A stretch of DNA of 32,096 bases from Paramacrobiotus metropolitanus (lineage: Eukaryota > Tardigrada > Eutardigrada > Parachela > Macrobiotidae): assembly GCF_019649055.1 (NCBI RefSeq), contig NW_026570601.1:1-32096 (forward strand), given 5' to 3'. Positions 19,101-30,015 of the stretch are shown piece by piece (the first letter of the stretch is position 1; the number at the start of each line of letters is the position of its first letter). The translations under genes were made by a program, and so were the position numbers. The notes beneath the pieces are model-generated. The model was not told where the DNA came from. It made no database searches and saw nothing but the letters and a program-made list of their open reading frames with translations.

Positions 19101-21946
19101 GACGCTAATTAACTTGTTTGTTGCATGAGAATAATTTTCATGAAATTACAGTAATTCAATAGTTATTTAGTGCCCGTTAGAGTAATAAACTGCCAGTTAA
19201 TCGAAGAAACTGTTCCTATTTTTGCATCGGTTATTCCATTAAGCAATTGCTCGAAACTTGCATATTGCAAATTTTTTAATCGGTACGATTAGAAAATTTT
19301 GCAAGGAAGTGGTTTGAAATCGGCTAACAGTCGCATTTCCAAAAGTTTTAGCAAGACTTTTTGTATTGCAAATTGCAATGTACTGCGCCCTGCCCATCGG
19401 TCTTCGGTACATAAAACTCGTGAAATTTTATTATTGTACTTAATGTACTATCTTTAATGAGTTCTTAATAATGGCCCGATGAACCTTGCTTGGCAGACAT
19501 ATTCAGAAACTTTCGTTTATGTATGCATAAGTAGATTTTCTATGTTAATAATTTGCATTATTAATACAGAATATTTATAGATAGTTTTATTACAATAATT
19601 ATTGTTTCGATAGAATGCAGTAATTTTAGTACTATAGAATAACGTACAATAATTGTACTAAAATTACTGCAGTGCCCGGCCGTATAACTCACCGTACTGT
19701 ATATGTATGCCCTTAATATACAGGTGCAGTGTGTGTACGAAGGGAGAGCTCGTGCCATCAGCGTTCCACCTCACGGAAATCGTCGACATGGAGATCAGCC
19801 GTTCTCGGACATCATTAGTTTGCCGGTCATTAGAGATCGACTTGAACAAGCGCATTATCAGCACATGAGAAATTTCTTGAAAATTCAGTTTTAGTAATAC
19901 TTCTATTACGTATTCGCCGGGACTAATAACCGTACGATGTATGGTACAAGACCATTTTTATATTTAGCTCTGAAAGTTTCAATTTAATCGCTATGTTTTT
20001 ATTTTAGCAGTTTATCAGTGAGTTCCTTTCTGTCGGAAATTACGTTCGCACTGCGTACAGCATTGTCATTTTTGTCTTTTTTGTCTTTTATTGTGATATG
20101 TGAAAAATTGTCGTCTTTAATATAACTAAATTGTAATAATCCATTTACGGTAAAGCTGTCTACAAGAAACCATAGCTAAAACATCGTACTGAAAGTTATG
20201 GTTTTAATAATTCTAGTTTTCCGGCATATGCCATATTTTATTGCGTGCCAGAAGGATAACATACCAGGTTTTATCCCTTGCCATGCCAGTGGCAACGCCA
20301 GAGGCACTTGCCAGTGCCAGGTTTTACACCCTGCCTTATTCAAGCACAATGTGCGCAATACGTCATTAAAATGGGTGATTTTGTTTGGGCAGTGGCTGTT
20401 TGTGGTAGTTGCACGGCTTACCGGCGCATCCACAAGCGAGTAACGAGATCCACATGATAACAAATACGAGCCAGAAGTGGATGGGGCACATCAGTAATTC
20501 TTGTCTCTTCTATCTCTGCAAGATAACCAGTTAAGCCCAATATCCTTGTGATAAGCCTGAAGGCAGTTTGATACTGTATTCCCTGGCCAACAGTATCGAA
20601 TTATCCATTAAGCGCTGTATTCCTACCTGCACTTGCACCATTTTCGTACAATTTGTTTACTGAGTGGGCGGACTGTACGTATAAACCGTATTTATGTTGA
20701 CAGACATTCCTTAGACAGCGAAACACTTGAGGAAGAGTGTTAGAAATGGGATGACCTGACCCCATAGACAGTATGAAGTACGAACCCAGTTGAGTGGGGT
20801 CAAAGTTCGGGGAACATGAGCGCATAATTGATGGATGGTTGCCAGCCTCCCTCGGTGATCAAGAAAGTGCGAGCTACGCTTGCTTGCACAACAAAAAAAT
20901 GCTGGTAAATTTCATAACGACTGAGAGCGCACTAGCGTGAGGAAATCAGACCATAAATTCGTTTCGCATAATGCAGAATTCTGTATCTCCAGGCTCCAGC
21001 ACGAAATCCAGTTCTAACGGCGTATATAAAAGCTGAATTTTTTTACACCTATGTATGTACACTCACCGAGCTGACAGTGAAGGCCACCCATTCCATAATT
21101 CCGAGTAATGATCCTGCCGGCATTTCGCACTCGCTGCTCAGCAAAATGCTCTTGGCATGCAGCCTTCAGGGAGTTTTCATCCCAGAACATGCTGCGTCCG
21201 GCGGCGTCGCCGTGCACTTCGGCACAAAGAAATATCATCGTGTCGATTCCCACGCGTACGAACACCCGACAGCCAATAGTCATCTTGTACGTCTGCTGGT
21301 GAGTTCCGTCACACTGGAACCAAATTGTACCCATCCGAACAAACCGCGTAAAATGGCAACTGGCATTGCACACACGGTCAGCACTACCCAAGGACAAACG
21401 GCACGAGCGCACCAGGTACTTTGGTAGGAAATCTATTCCACGCAACAACTGCGCCTGGTCGAACCTGATAACATGCTTACGATACACGATTCCTTCGGAT
21501 TTTCCGAAGAAACTCGATTCAGCTTCAGGCATCGGCAGTTCTTCAACCAACTGAGACTGATGTATGAAGTAGTTACTCGGTGAAGGGGTCGGGTTGAGAT
21601 CATCCCAGCGTACAGCGAAGAAGACGTGGCATACCTCCTCGATGATCGTCCCACGGCGGAACACCATCGGGCCATCCTTCTCATTTGGCACTGCCACTTG
21701 AACTGAGGAACCCTTGTACAGAGGAGCGAAACCCAGAAAACAGTGCGGCCAGAGATGGCTGGAGTGGATCCATTGGGCGCTAATGGTTCTGGCATCGAAG
21801 TCAACGAAGAAATGGTCGCCGTCCATATCCTGAACGTATCCCAGCCACCATTGGCCGTTGTCGCGTCGCACTAGCACCGTGTTCCCGTAGTTAACTTTAC
21901 GTCGACCGGAATACATTTGACGAAAGTACAACGGTGTGGCGCTCAT
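16148..21946 (-). CDS. Tudor-like/F-box family gene copy 4, intact (622 aa)
   Basis: Predicted exons are 21946-21067 (donor gtgagt), 20515-20422 (donor gtaagc), 17106-16336 (donor gtgagt) and 16271-16148, with acceptors tgcag, tgtag and ccag. The lengths sum to 623 codons with an open frame. Residues about 14-52 are the Tudor/Agenet-like module ('NTVLVRRDNGQWWLGYVQDM'). Residues about 60-290 are an unrecognised domain with conserved 'DGPMVFRRGTIIEEV', 'YRKHVI' and 'EVHGDAAGRSMFW'. Residues 303-331 are the F-box ('DVPHPLLARICYHVDLVTRL', continuing into 'VCALWR' across intron 2). The C-terminal half is leucine-rich, with 'GQWTGIRMFLDL' at the exon 3 end and 'LSPLALHILDGYF' in exon 4. It is predicted to be an SCF substrate receptor, intracellular, with no signal peptide. 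Intron 2 is 3315 bp because it carries a 3069-bp transposon; without it the intron would be about 237 bp. Confidence 0.75.
17267..17386 (+). repeat. Left terminal inverted repeat of the intronic transposon
   Basis: Contains sub-terminal inverted words (GGCAAGCGCC with GGCGTTGCC; TTGCCACTGGCATGGCAA), possible transposase-binding or hairpin-forming sites. It matches 20216-20335 in reverse complement. Confidence 0.9.
19616..19671. repeat. Perfect 17-bp inverted repeat inside the transposon
   Basis: TGCAGTAATTTTAGTAC at 19616-19632 and its exact reverse complement at 19655-19671, with a 22-bp AT-rich loop. It is internal to the element and could be a nested small element or a structured part of its transcript. 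Confidence 0.75.
20216..20335 (-). repeat. Right terminal inverted repeat of the intronic transposon
   Basis: The reverse complement equals the left repeat except for AAGT versus AAGC near the outer end and CCGG versus CCAG near the inner end. Confidence 0.9.
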
Positions 21947-23207
21947 GGCGATTACTGGTTAACAAGAGCTCTGTCACATCAGTCACACTAAGTCTTCGGA
22001 AACTGATTAGGAGAAAAGCTTAGGGGTGAAATGCCAACTGAGAATAAGTAAATTTGCCAACCGAGGCCGTTCATGCACAGAAGAAGCTGTGTGTGAGTTT
22101 CTGAAGACGGGAACAGCAGGAGCAGGGAATGGAATAAAATGAATAAATCGATAAAGAACACTGGGAACCCAGCTTTAAACCTTCAGTGCACACTGCAACC
22201 TGCAAAGGTAGCAGCAAGTGCGGGTTGCTATTCTCAGTATGATTGCCGTGAGCTGGCATGCTTACGATTACTCAATGAGCTTTTGCCACACTTCTCTTTT
22301 CTCTCTTGTAAACCGGAAATGGTATGCAAGCTTGAGAACAGACGCATTCAACATCGCCCTTGCAGTTTTGTTGGCTTTGACCTAAATCAAACAAATTTTT
22401 ACCTGACCAGTGCGGATTTGTTTATGTATCACCTCTATTAATTCTAAAGTAGGAATGGAATGTTGTAAGGGCATCTTGCATTTTTGGTGTTACAGCACCA
22501 GTCAGGTGCCAGACGCGAAGGTTTCCGCCGGGGCTTAAAATAGTGATAAATTATTGATGGACACGCCTGGAAGGGGGAAAATCCCATTCTAGGGCGCGGG
22601 CAGAATCTGCAGCGAATTCGTGACCTTTGTGCGATGGATGAAAACGGAAACTTTCCGTCATCACAGGGGCTAACCGAACGAAATTGACAATAAGTGTCGT
22701 ATTATTGTACCATGACGCTAGGCTGCTTCGCCAGTTATATTCCGGGGTCCGCGATTCGAAGTACGGGAACACGGTAATGGTGGCCACTGCCATTGGAGTC
22801 TGGAATGCGTGCAGTTAACTGTCTCGTACATTACACCGCATAGTAAGTCGTGTTGTTTATTTTAAGGCAAAATTAGCAAACAAAAACAGTAAACATAAAT
22901 AACATCAGTCAACGGGCTTTACAAATTTTTGGTGCACGCAGGTATCGGCTTTCGCAAACAAATATTTAATTAGTAAATCGGCTAAAGCTGTCACTTACGC
23001 GTTAGCAAGTCAAGTTGCCAAATTTCCACATACTACAGATACATACTACAATTAACAAGTCAGACTACGATCGCCAACATTATACAATAATTAACAGTCA
23101 TAAGAAACGCATCTCTACGACGATACTGATATAATTATATATAATATACTGTATATACGAATCATATGCGATATTGTTATGCAGACTCTGAATCGTCATT
23201 ATGCGTC
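21947..23207. other. Intergenic region between copies 4 and 5, only an exon relic seen
   Basis: A 100-codon plus frame at 22139-22441 has no recognisable motif. Apart from the exon 1 relic at 22712-22787 and AT-rich sequence at about 23110-23175, I see nothing supportable. Confidence 0.45.
22712..22787 (+). pseudogene. Relic of exon 1 of the F-box family
   Basis: After an ATG at 22712 the sequence CTTCGCCAGTTATATTCCGG leads into TACGGGAACACGGTAATGGT, matching the start of exon 1 in the intact copies (CTTCGCCAG, then TATTCGGG, then TACGGGAACACGGT). The frame gives 'QLYSGVRDSKYGNTVMV' and then loses homology. About 7 bases are missing between the ATG and the match, so the frame is broken. No other exons are found nearby. 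Confidence 0.7.
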
Positions 23208-25348
23208 TCAGTCTACAAAGCATCCGTCCAGTATGTGCAGGGCCAAACGACTCAGCAGCATGATATCCAGTTGGCGCAACTCCACTCCTTGCCACTCCTG
23301 CGGCTGGCCGTCAGGTCGAACACTGCTGAATCTGACGGAAAGAAAAGTGTTGCAGTTTAACCACACTGACGACAGATCGCATGTAGATTCTCTGCCGTAA
23401 CACTTACTGAGCAAGGAACATTCGAATTCCGGTCCATTGGTCGGGATAAACTAGCGTCTGCACCCAGCGCGCATGCACCCTAGTGACCTTTGCATAGACC
23501 TCCGGACCAACGGTCGGACAGTTGTCGTTGACGGCGTTTACAAAGCGTCGACACTGCTCCGCAGGCGACTCCGTGCAGCGGAAGCGTAGAAACGGGATAA
23601 CCACCTTCAAATGTGCTGGAGTCCCGTTCAAATCGAACTTAATCGCGTGCAGGTCCTTCAGCCAGGTGTCATCGGCATTATAGAACAGTGCCGTCAGTAG
23701 AGAATCGATGCCCGAAGGAATTGAGGCGGTGTAGTTGATGAGCAGCAGTTCGTCCCATACAGGCATCAAGCTTGCCAGATCCGTGCACTCACACTCCCCG
23801 GTTTGCGGATCCATGATGATGCTCAGGAAACACTTTGGTCCCCACTTCGAATCTTTGCCGTTTTTGACGATGATCATCGGCAGGCGAAGGGCCTTTAGTT
23901 TCAGCATTCGAGTGCTGTTCCATACGGTCAGCTTCAGGTGGTTGCTGCGCTTGTTCTGGTGATCACACTGTCCGTCGTCCGAAAAGGTCATGCTGTGCGT
24001 ATACTGCGAAACGGAGCTGTTCAACAGTGCCACAAGCTTATTACTGAACCAGGCATATTGAACATAGAATTCTCGATCGTAATGTCGTTGAAAGTGCAGA
24101 GGATGAACATGGAAGTCGAGATGCCTGTCCGCTGCTGACTCCTGCAGAAGAATCCTCCACAGAGCGCATACACTGTAAAGCACACATGATTGTCAGCCAC
24201 TGACACAGTAATATGACCAGCAAATAGTTAAGCGCCTAACTGATTTACTTGCGTATTCGCAGATAGCGAGTAATGATGTCCAGGCCATACAAGATAACGG
24301 CTAGAACCGGATGGGGAAGAGCAGAGATGTGCATCTCTTCCGCATCTGCAAAATAATCACATAATGCGTTGTAGTCATGAAGCCTTCCTGTTTCTCAAGG
24401 GAAACGCCCAAAATTATCGGTACACTATTCTCGACCAGCTTTGTTAGAAAAACATGAGATATATAGGAAAACCACGCGCTAACCGAGTTGTAGCGTGCCG
24501 GTTCCACGGTTGTGTTCGATTTTTCGCAACGTTTGCTCAGCGAGATATTGATGGCAAGCTTCCTTCAAGGACTCTTCGTTCCAGAACATACTGCGCCCGG
24601 CGGAGTCGCCATGCAGTTCGGCGCAGACGAACGTAATCGTTTCGGTCTCCGCTCGGGCAAAAAAGCGGCAGCCCACGTTCAGCTCGTAAGTCTGTTGGTG
24701 GGTTCCACACTGGAACCGAATAGTGGTATCAAGCATAACGAACCGTTTAAACTGGCAACTGGCATTGCACGCGCCATCACCGTTGCCCAGCGCTAAGCGA
24801 CAAGTGCGCAACAAATACTTGGGCAGAAAATCCAACTCGTGGAACGAATGGGCCTGCTCGAAGCTGATAACGTGCTTGCGGTACACGAGTCCGTCAGATC
24901 TAAAGAAACTCGGTTCTTCGTCGGGGACCGGCAGTTCCCGGACGAACTGAGATGGATGTACGAAACCGAGGCTTTGTGTATCTCTCTGGGTTTGATTGTC
25001 CAGGCGCACAGCCAAGAAAATGCCGCAGATGTATTCGATTATCATCCCGCGGCGGAACACCATGGGACCATCTTTGGTGTCCCGCACCGCTACCGGCACG
25101 GAAGCACCATAGTATGGGCGAGCGTCTCCTAAGGAATGATGTGGCCAGACATTCTGGGAGTGAATCCATTCGGCGCAGTTAGTGCCGGCGTCGAAGTTGA
25201 CGAGGAACTGATCACCGTCAATATCCTGCACGTAACCCAGCCACCATTGGCCTTTGTCACGCTGTACCAACACCGAGTTCAGGAAATTTACTTCACGATG
25301 ACCCGAGTACAACTGCCGAAGGTATAAGGGTGTTCCTGACGTGTGCAT
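23208..25348 (-). CDS. Tudor-like/F-box family gene copy 5, intact (616 aa)
   Basis: Predicted exons are 25348-24484 (donor gttagc), 24345-24249 (donor gtaaat), 24172-23408 (donor gtaagt) and 23331-23208, with acceptors tgcag, tacag and gtcag. Introns are 138, 76 and 76 bp, and the 617-codon frame is open. Residues about 14-52 are the Tudor/Agenet-like module ('NSVLVQRDKGQWWLGYVQDI'). Residues about 60-285 are the family-specific middle domain ('DGPMVFRRGMIIEYI', 'YRKHVISFEQAHSF', 'AELHGDSAGRSMFW'). Residues 298-327 are the F-box ('LPHPVLAVILYGLDIITRYL', then 'VCALWR'). The C-terminal part is leucine-rich and LRR-like ('ELLLINYTASIPSG', 'VVIPFLRFRC'), ending 'LALHILDGCFVD'. It is the most compact and cleanest copy, so a good reference for the family. 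A ubiquitin-ligase receptor role is inferred from the F-box; the substrate is unknown. There is no signal peptide or membrane segment. Confidence 0.8.
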
Positions 25349-26902
25349 GGTTTTCGCGATATTACAACTGCGCTTCCAAGGACTCTTTCAGGGAATCGGG
25401 ATTTTCGCAGCACGTTGATATGAAAGCTGATAATCAAACGTTTATATGCGCAATAATAATTATCGTAATATAAAAGAGTCTGCACTGAGAAACATTAATT
25501 AAGAAGATTCGACGTTTATAAATCTAAAAAATTATCTAATTCGTAACTGATATGCAAAGACGTTGACCGTTGCCTCGGTGTAGCCAAATGCGGTTTAGAT
25601 TGATGCCGCTAGTGAGAAAGCTCGATGTAAGGTATGTAGACCGAAAACGGGTTGACTCGAGAAGGTGTACCGCGACTATCGAGCGCGCGCATACAGCCTG
25701 CTGACATTTCGTGTCCGAGTTTTCGGTATAGCGGCATTACATTCTGTTATTCTGGCTCGAGTGAGGCTGCGTGTGCCATAGCTGATTTGGGTTATCGCTT
25801 AGTGGATATTCTACCCGGAATCTGATTATTACTTTAAGAAGAACAGCGGGTCAGCCTCTGTCAAATTGTCACTAACTGTAACCGGGCCTTTGCGGAAAGC
25901 GGACCCGTTTAGGCCAGTGTTACCTATATAAGTTATACGACTGCCCACGACAGGTTTGTTTTTGTACAGCAATATTAACGTTAACGGCTACAAAATGATC
26001 GTAAAAAGCTGGTATTTACTAATACAAGTTACAACAAAGTGGCACAAAATGAAATAATGCTCGTACCTAAACTACAAAAATAAGGCTCAACAGACTCACG
26101 CGCTTGGTGATACGTAACCAGGTCACTTCCCTTAAGGGTGACATAGTAAGTTGGGAAATAACCGAGGAGTCTCTGGAAATTATTTGCTAACAGTATCTCA
26201 CGGAGCAGCCACTGCCAATTGCCGGCAAGATGAGCACCATAATCAGTCGAACCGACATTCTTCTCTTTAGTTAATAACGGGAGTAGCGGGAATCACCGTG
26301 GCATTCAGAACTTTCCGGTTTGTTCTTACCGAAAGCATTCTTTTTTCAGCGAAATATTATTATTACGATCCGACGAAAACATAACATTATTTCAGGTTGT
26401 TTATGACAATACATGTAATTTGGATATCGCTGCTCCTTACTCGTTACTTGTTTGTCTTTTTTCCCGTATTGGACTAAGGATTCAGTGCCCACATTCTCTT
26501 TTAGCTGCGAGGAAATAGTAATTACAAAAGCAAATAATATAAGCAATCTGGAAGAGCCTTCCCCATCAGCGTGCTGTAAAACGTGCCGAGCAAATTTAGA
26601 ATACGCGTATTCAACAAGACATTTTCTTTCTAGACTAAGTAGCATCTAAATCAAGAATCCGTTCCAATATGATTACCATGGAAGAAACAGTCCGAAATAA
26701 ATTTGTGTTGGCGCCTCGACAGATTCAAATAATCCAACTAGGCCTGTGTTTTGGGAAAATTTAAACAAACCAATTAACGATAGTAAATGCAACGACCAAC
26801 AGTATTAATGTCACCATAACAGGAAGCGGGCTCCTTTAAATAAAGATACTGATATTTCTAAGTCAGTTACTGATGTGCAAACGATTCATGGATACATGGT
26901 CC
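25349..26902. other. Intergenic spacer, no gene supported
   Basis: About 1.55 kb of mostly AT-rich sequence between copies 5 and 6. Short frames at 26346-26645 (minus) and 26452-26649 (plus) lack recognisable motifs. I found no family relic, RNA gene or transposon end by eye. Confidence 0.5.
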
Positions 26903-29183
26903 TCAGTCTGCGAAGTATCCGTCCAATACGCGAAGGGCCAACGGACTCAGCACGGCGATATCCAGTTGCCTCAGATCCACTTCTTCCCAGCGCTGAGGAT
27001 AGCCGTCAGGGCGAACTTTACTGAACCTAGCAAAGAGGATGCCGTCGCATAATCAACCAATTACTTTTCATATTACTTTTCATGTTACTCATGTTACTTT
27101 TCATGTTCAGGAAATTACTTTCACTCACAAATCTAGAAACGTGCGAATACCGATCCATTGGTTAGGGTATGCCAGCGTCTGTACCCAGCGCGCATGCACC
27201 CCCGTGACCTTTGTGTACACGTCTGGACCAACGGCCGGACAATGCTCGTTGACCGCGGCTATTAAGCGCCGACACTGTTCCGCTGGCGTCTCCGTGCAGC
27301 GGAAGCGCAGAAACGGAATAAGCACCTCCAGGCGTGCTGAATTCTTGTTTGGGCCACGGTGCATCGCGTGCCCGTCGTGTAGCCAGGTCTGGTCGCTGTC
27401 GTCGCTGTGGCAAAGTGTGCTCAGTAGAGAATAATCCAGTGAAAGAATGGATACGGTGTAGTCGATCAGCCACAATTGCTCGCATACGGACATGAACCAC
27501 CACATCGTCTCACATTCCCACTCCCCGGTATGTTGATTCCGTGTAATGCTCAGGAAGGACCTTATCAGCGTATCGCCGACATCCATGCCATTCTTGACGA
27601 CGATAATCGGTAAGCAAATGCCCTTCAGTCTGAGTATCTGCGTGCTATCCGAAAAAGTCTGTTGGAAGGTTGCCCGGCTCTTGTATTGGTCACGGCATTG
27701 CCCGCCGTCAGTAAAGGTCATGCTGCGGTATGCTGCGAAACGGAGCCATTAAGCAGCGCCACAAGCTTGTCCGTAGCTGGCATTTTCCACAAAGAATTCT
27801 CTATCAAAGTATCTTTTAGAGCGCAGGGAATCAACGTCGAAAATGATGTGCTGGTCGGCTGCATGCTCCTGCAGCAAGATACGCCACAGCGCACAGACCC
27901 TGCGGGAAAATTAGCAAAAGCGAAATGAGCAATCGAAAATTCTACAGTACTGAGTTTTTGTTTTACCGGCGCATCCACAAGAACCGAGTACGGATATCCA
28001 GGTTATACAAGATACGGACCAAAATAGGATGAGGAAGATCGGTAATGCGTGGCTCCAAAATATCTGCAAAAGCAGTCATACGACATTGTTACTGTTAATC
28101 TTTGTTATTGTTTCCTGTGGGCGCAGTTTGCCGCTGCGAAAGCAGTAGTTTAAAGAAATCTTTCAAAGCGCCAACATCGCTGCATTGTCACCGGCAAAAG
28201 GTAAGGGCCGGAAGAGTGAAGATTGATGGCCAAAACATCAACCTTTCTGACGAATCGGTGGCAAAGCTTTACCTGTACCTATGTATGCAATAAATTGTTC
28301 AACGGGAGAAGCTTTAACTAGGGTAGGCTCTCGCATGACTAACCCAGGTGGAGTGTGCCGATCAAAGCAGTTCCTGCTGATAGTCCCGGTGTCAGCTCGT
28401 TGTTTAGCGAGATAAATTAAGCACGCTTCGTTCAGGGCCTCCTCATTCCAAAATATGCTGCGCCCGGCGGCGTCGCCGTCCGGTTCAGCGCAGATGAATG
28501 TCACCGTGTCTGTGCCAACTCGCGAACATGCGGCAAGTGACATTTATCTCGTACGTTTGCTGGTGCGTATAACACTGGAACCGAACGGCATCCATGGTTA
28601 TATACCGTGTTAACCGGCAACTGGCATCGCACACGATCAGCACTACCCAACGCTAAGCGGCACGTGCGCATTATGTATTTGGGCAGAAATCCACTTCACG
28701 CAGCAACTGCGCCTGCTCGAAGCCGATAACATGCTTGCGGAATGCGAAACCGTCAGGCCTCTCGAATAAACTGGGGTGCTTGCCGGGTATCGGCAGCTGT
28801 GCGACGCAGTGAGACCGATGGATGAAGCAGGGCTTGGTGGTATCTAAGTGCACAACCAGGAAGCCGCAGACATTCTTAATAACTGTCCCAAGGCGGAACA
28901 CCATCGGACCATCCTCCCCTCCGCAGCGCCACCGGCAGCAGAAGAGCCAATATAGAAAACGAGCTCTATCCAGGAAGCGGTGTGACCAGAGATGCTGAGA
29001 GTGGATCCATTGGGCGCTGATGCTGCTGCTGTCGAAGTCAACGAAGAACTCATCCCCGTCAATATCCTGAACGTAGCCCAGCCACCATTGGCCGTTGTCG
29101 CGCTGTACCAGCACCGTGTTTCCGTAGTTGACTTCACGACCGCCTGAATATAATTGACGCAGGTACAAAGGTGTGGCGTTCAT
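26903..29183 (-). pseudogene. Tudor-like/F-box family gene copy 6, frameshifted
   Basis: Exons can be placed at 29183-28344, 28063-27967, 27899-27129 and 27026-26903, and every splice site is canonical (donors gttagt, gtaaaa, gtgagt; acceptors tgcag, cgcag, gctag). The start and Tudor-like module ('NTVLVQRDNGQWWLGYVQDI'), the F-box ('DLPHPILVRILYNLDIRTRF', 'VCALWR') and exon 4 ('LSPLALRVLDGYFAD') are intact. Small deletions relative to copies 4 and 5 break the frame: one base near 28685, two near 28635, two near 28520, and a pair near 27765 and 27730 that cancel, so exon 3 has the same length as in copy 4. Exon 1 is 840 nt and so out of phase. It is either a very young pseudogene or a functional gene with sequencing indels; the intact splice sites and F-box leave both open. 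Confidence 0.7.
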
Positions 29184-29589
29184 GGTGCTCCGTTGCTGAG
29201 AGCTTTAAGACAACCAGATAAATTCACAATTAGCCCAGTAAATTGCTAAGTCACCAGTGACAGTTGATTGCTAAAATTGCTTAAGACCAGCGGTACGCCG
29301 ATATCAGTATGTGAAAATTTCACAGCGAAATTAGGATATTTGGTAGAGAAAGCATTGCGTTTTGAGGTTTAGCAGAGACAACAGATAGACTAAATCTGAA
29401 CTGCATCATTGACTGATAACCTTTTGCACTGAAGAATGTGAGGCTGAGTGTGAGCACTGTGAGCGCAGCAGCGCTTGCGCGTATTCTGACGACAGTTACC
29501 ACTGCAACCCAATGGTCAAATGAGCACTAGCATTTTGGTCCCTGTCTTCATTTCTGTGAAAATGTGTTTCGTTGGCTAGGTAAGATTCA

Positions 29590-29705
29590 CATAATCATAA
29601 TCATAAAACATAACACATAAAACATAAACATAAAACATAATTCATAAGCATAAGCATAAACATAACTCATAAATATAACGTTGCTCATAAAATCTACTCA
29701 TAAAT
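29590..29705. repeat. CATAA-type degenerate microsatellite
   Basis: Irregular iterations of CATAA / ACATAAA / CTCATAAA over about 115 bp, A-rich on the plus strand. Spacing is variable, so it is an old simple repeat. Confidence 0.8.
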
Positions 29706-29820
29706 CACCATCTCCGGTTTGTTTTCCGTAATTAAGTACTGTACTTAAAATAAAGTTAAGGTTTTTCTTCTACTAGCATGCGGTTTCGTTAACGTGTTGT
29801 TGTGTGCAGTTAACGTGTTG

Positions 29821-29849
29821 TTTTATCGTGCACACTGTGCACGATAAAA
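29821..29849. repeat. Perfect 13-bp hairpin
   Basis: TTTTATCGTGCAC, spacer ACT, then the exact reverse complement. It is immediately preceded by two direct copies of GTTAACGTGTTGTT about 30 bp apart. No gene is attached to it. Confidence 0.8.
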
Positions 29850-30015
29850 ATGTTGCACCTTGACCATAAAACAGGCAATACAGCGCTAGTGAGATTTTAC
29901 TGATTGTGTTTTTTGATAACGCTGTGCATTGTAATCGAGGTGAACAAATTATGTTAAACTTCAGGAATATGTCACAGATGCAGCTGAAGCATTTTACGAG
30001 TTCAGACAAGTTCTA

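Larger units (their letters stand above)
17267..20335. mobile_element. 3069-bp DNA transposon with 120-bp terminal inverted repeats and 9-bp target duplication
   Basis: The element lies in intron 2 of gene copy 4. The terminal repeats are at 17267-17386 and 20216-20335. They start GGCAGGGTGTAAAACCTGGC and differ at only two positions by eye. The flanks are identical: TTATTCAAG at 17258-17266 and at 20336-20344. A 9-bp duplication with long termini fits Mutator-like elements, and Merlin elements (8 to 9 bp) are an alternative. No complete transposase is seen. A minus-strand frame at 17867-17667 with several cysteines and histidines ('YHYCSELCLGANRCPLGD', 'NVHRPCQM') vaguely suggests a zinc-binding segment but is not identifiable. 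It is therefore probably a non-autonomous or internally eroded copy. High terminal identity indicates a fairly recent insertion or recent homogenisation of the ends. Confidence 0.9.
29184..30015. other. Intergenic region with simple repeats and hairpin, no gene seen
   Basis: This is the upstream side of copy 6, so its promoter may lie near 29184-29400, but no TATA or initiator-like signal stands out. The minus frames at 29320-29502 and 29773-30009 are not convincing. Confidence 0.5.

Noticed and set aside
21077-21804. Several 60 to 120 codon frames over exon 1 of copy 4, on both strands
   Set aside because: Shadows of the 880-nt exon; the exon frame is the one conserved among paralogs.
22139-22441. 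100-codon plus-strand frame
   Set aside because: No motif, no splice context, no relation to the family; treated as chance.
26346-26645. 99-codon minus-strand frame between copies 5 and 6
   Set aside because: Low-complexity hydrophobic/basic composition, no recognisable domain, no paralog in the window.
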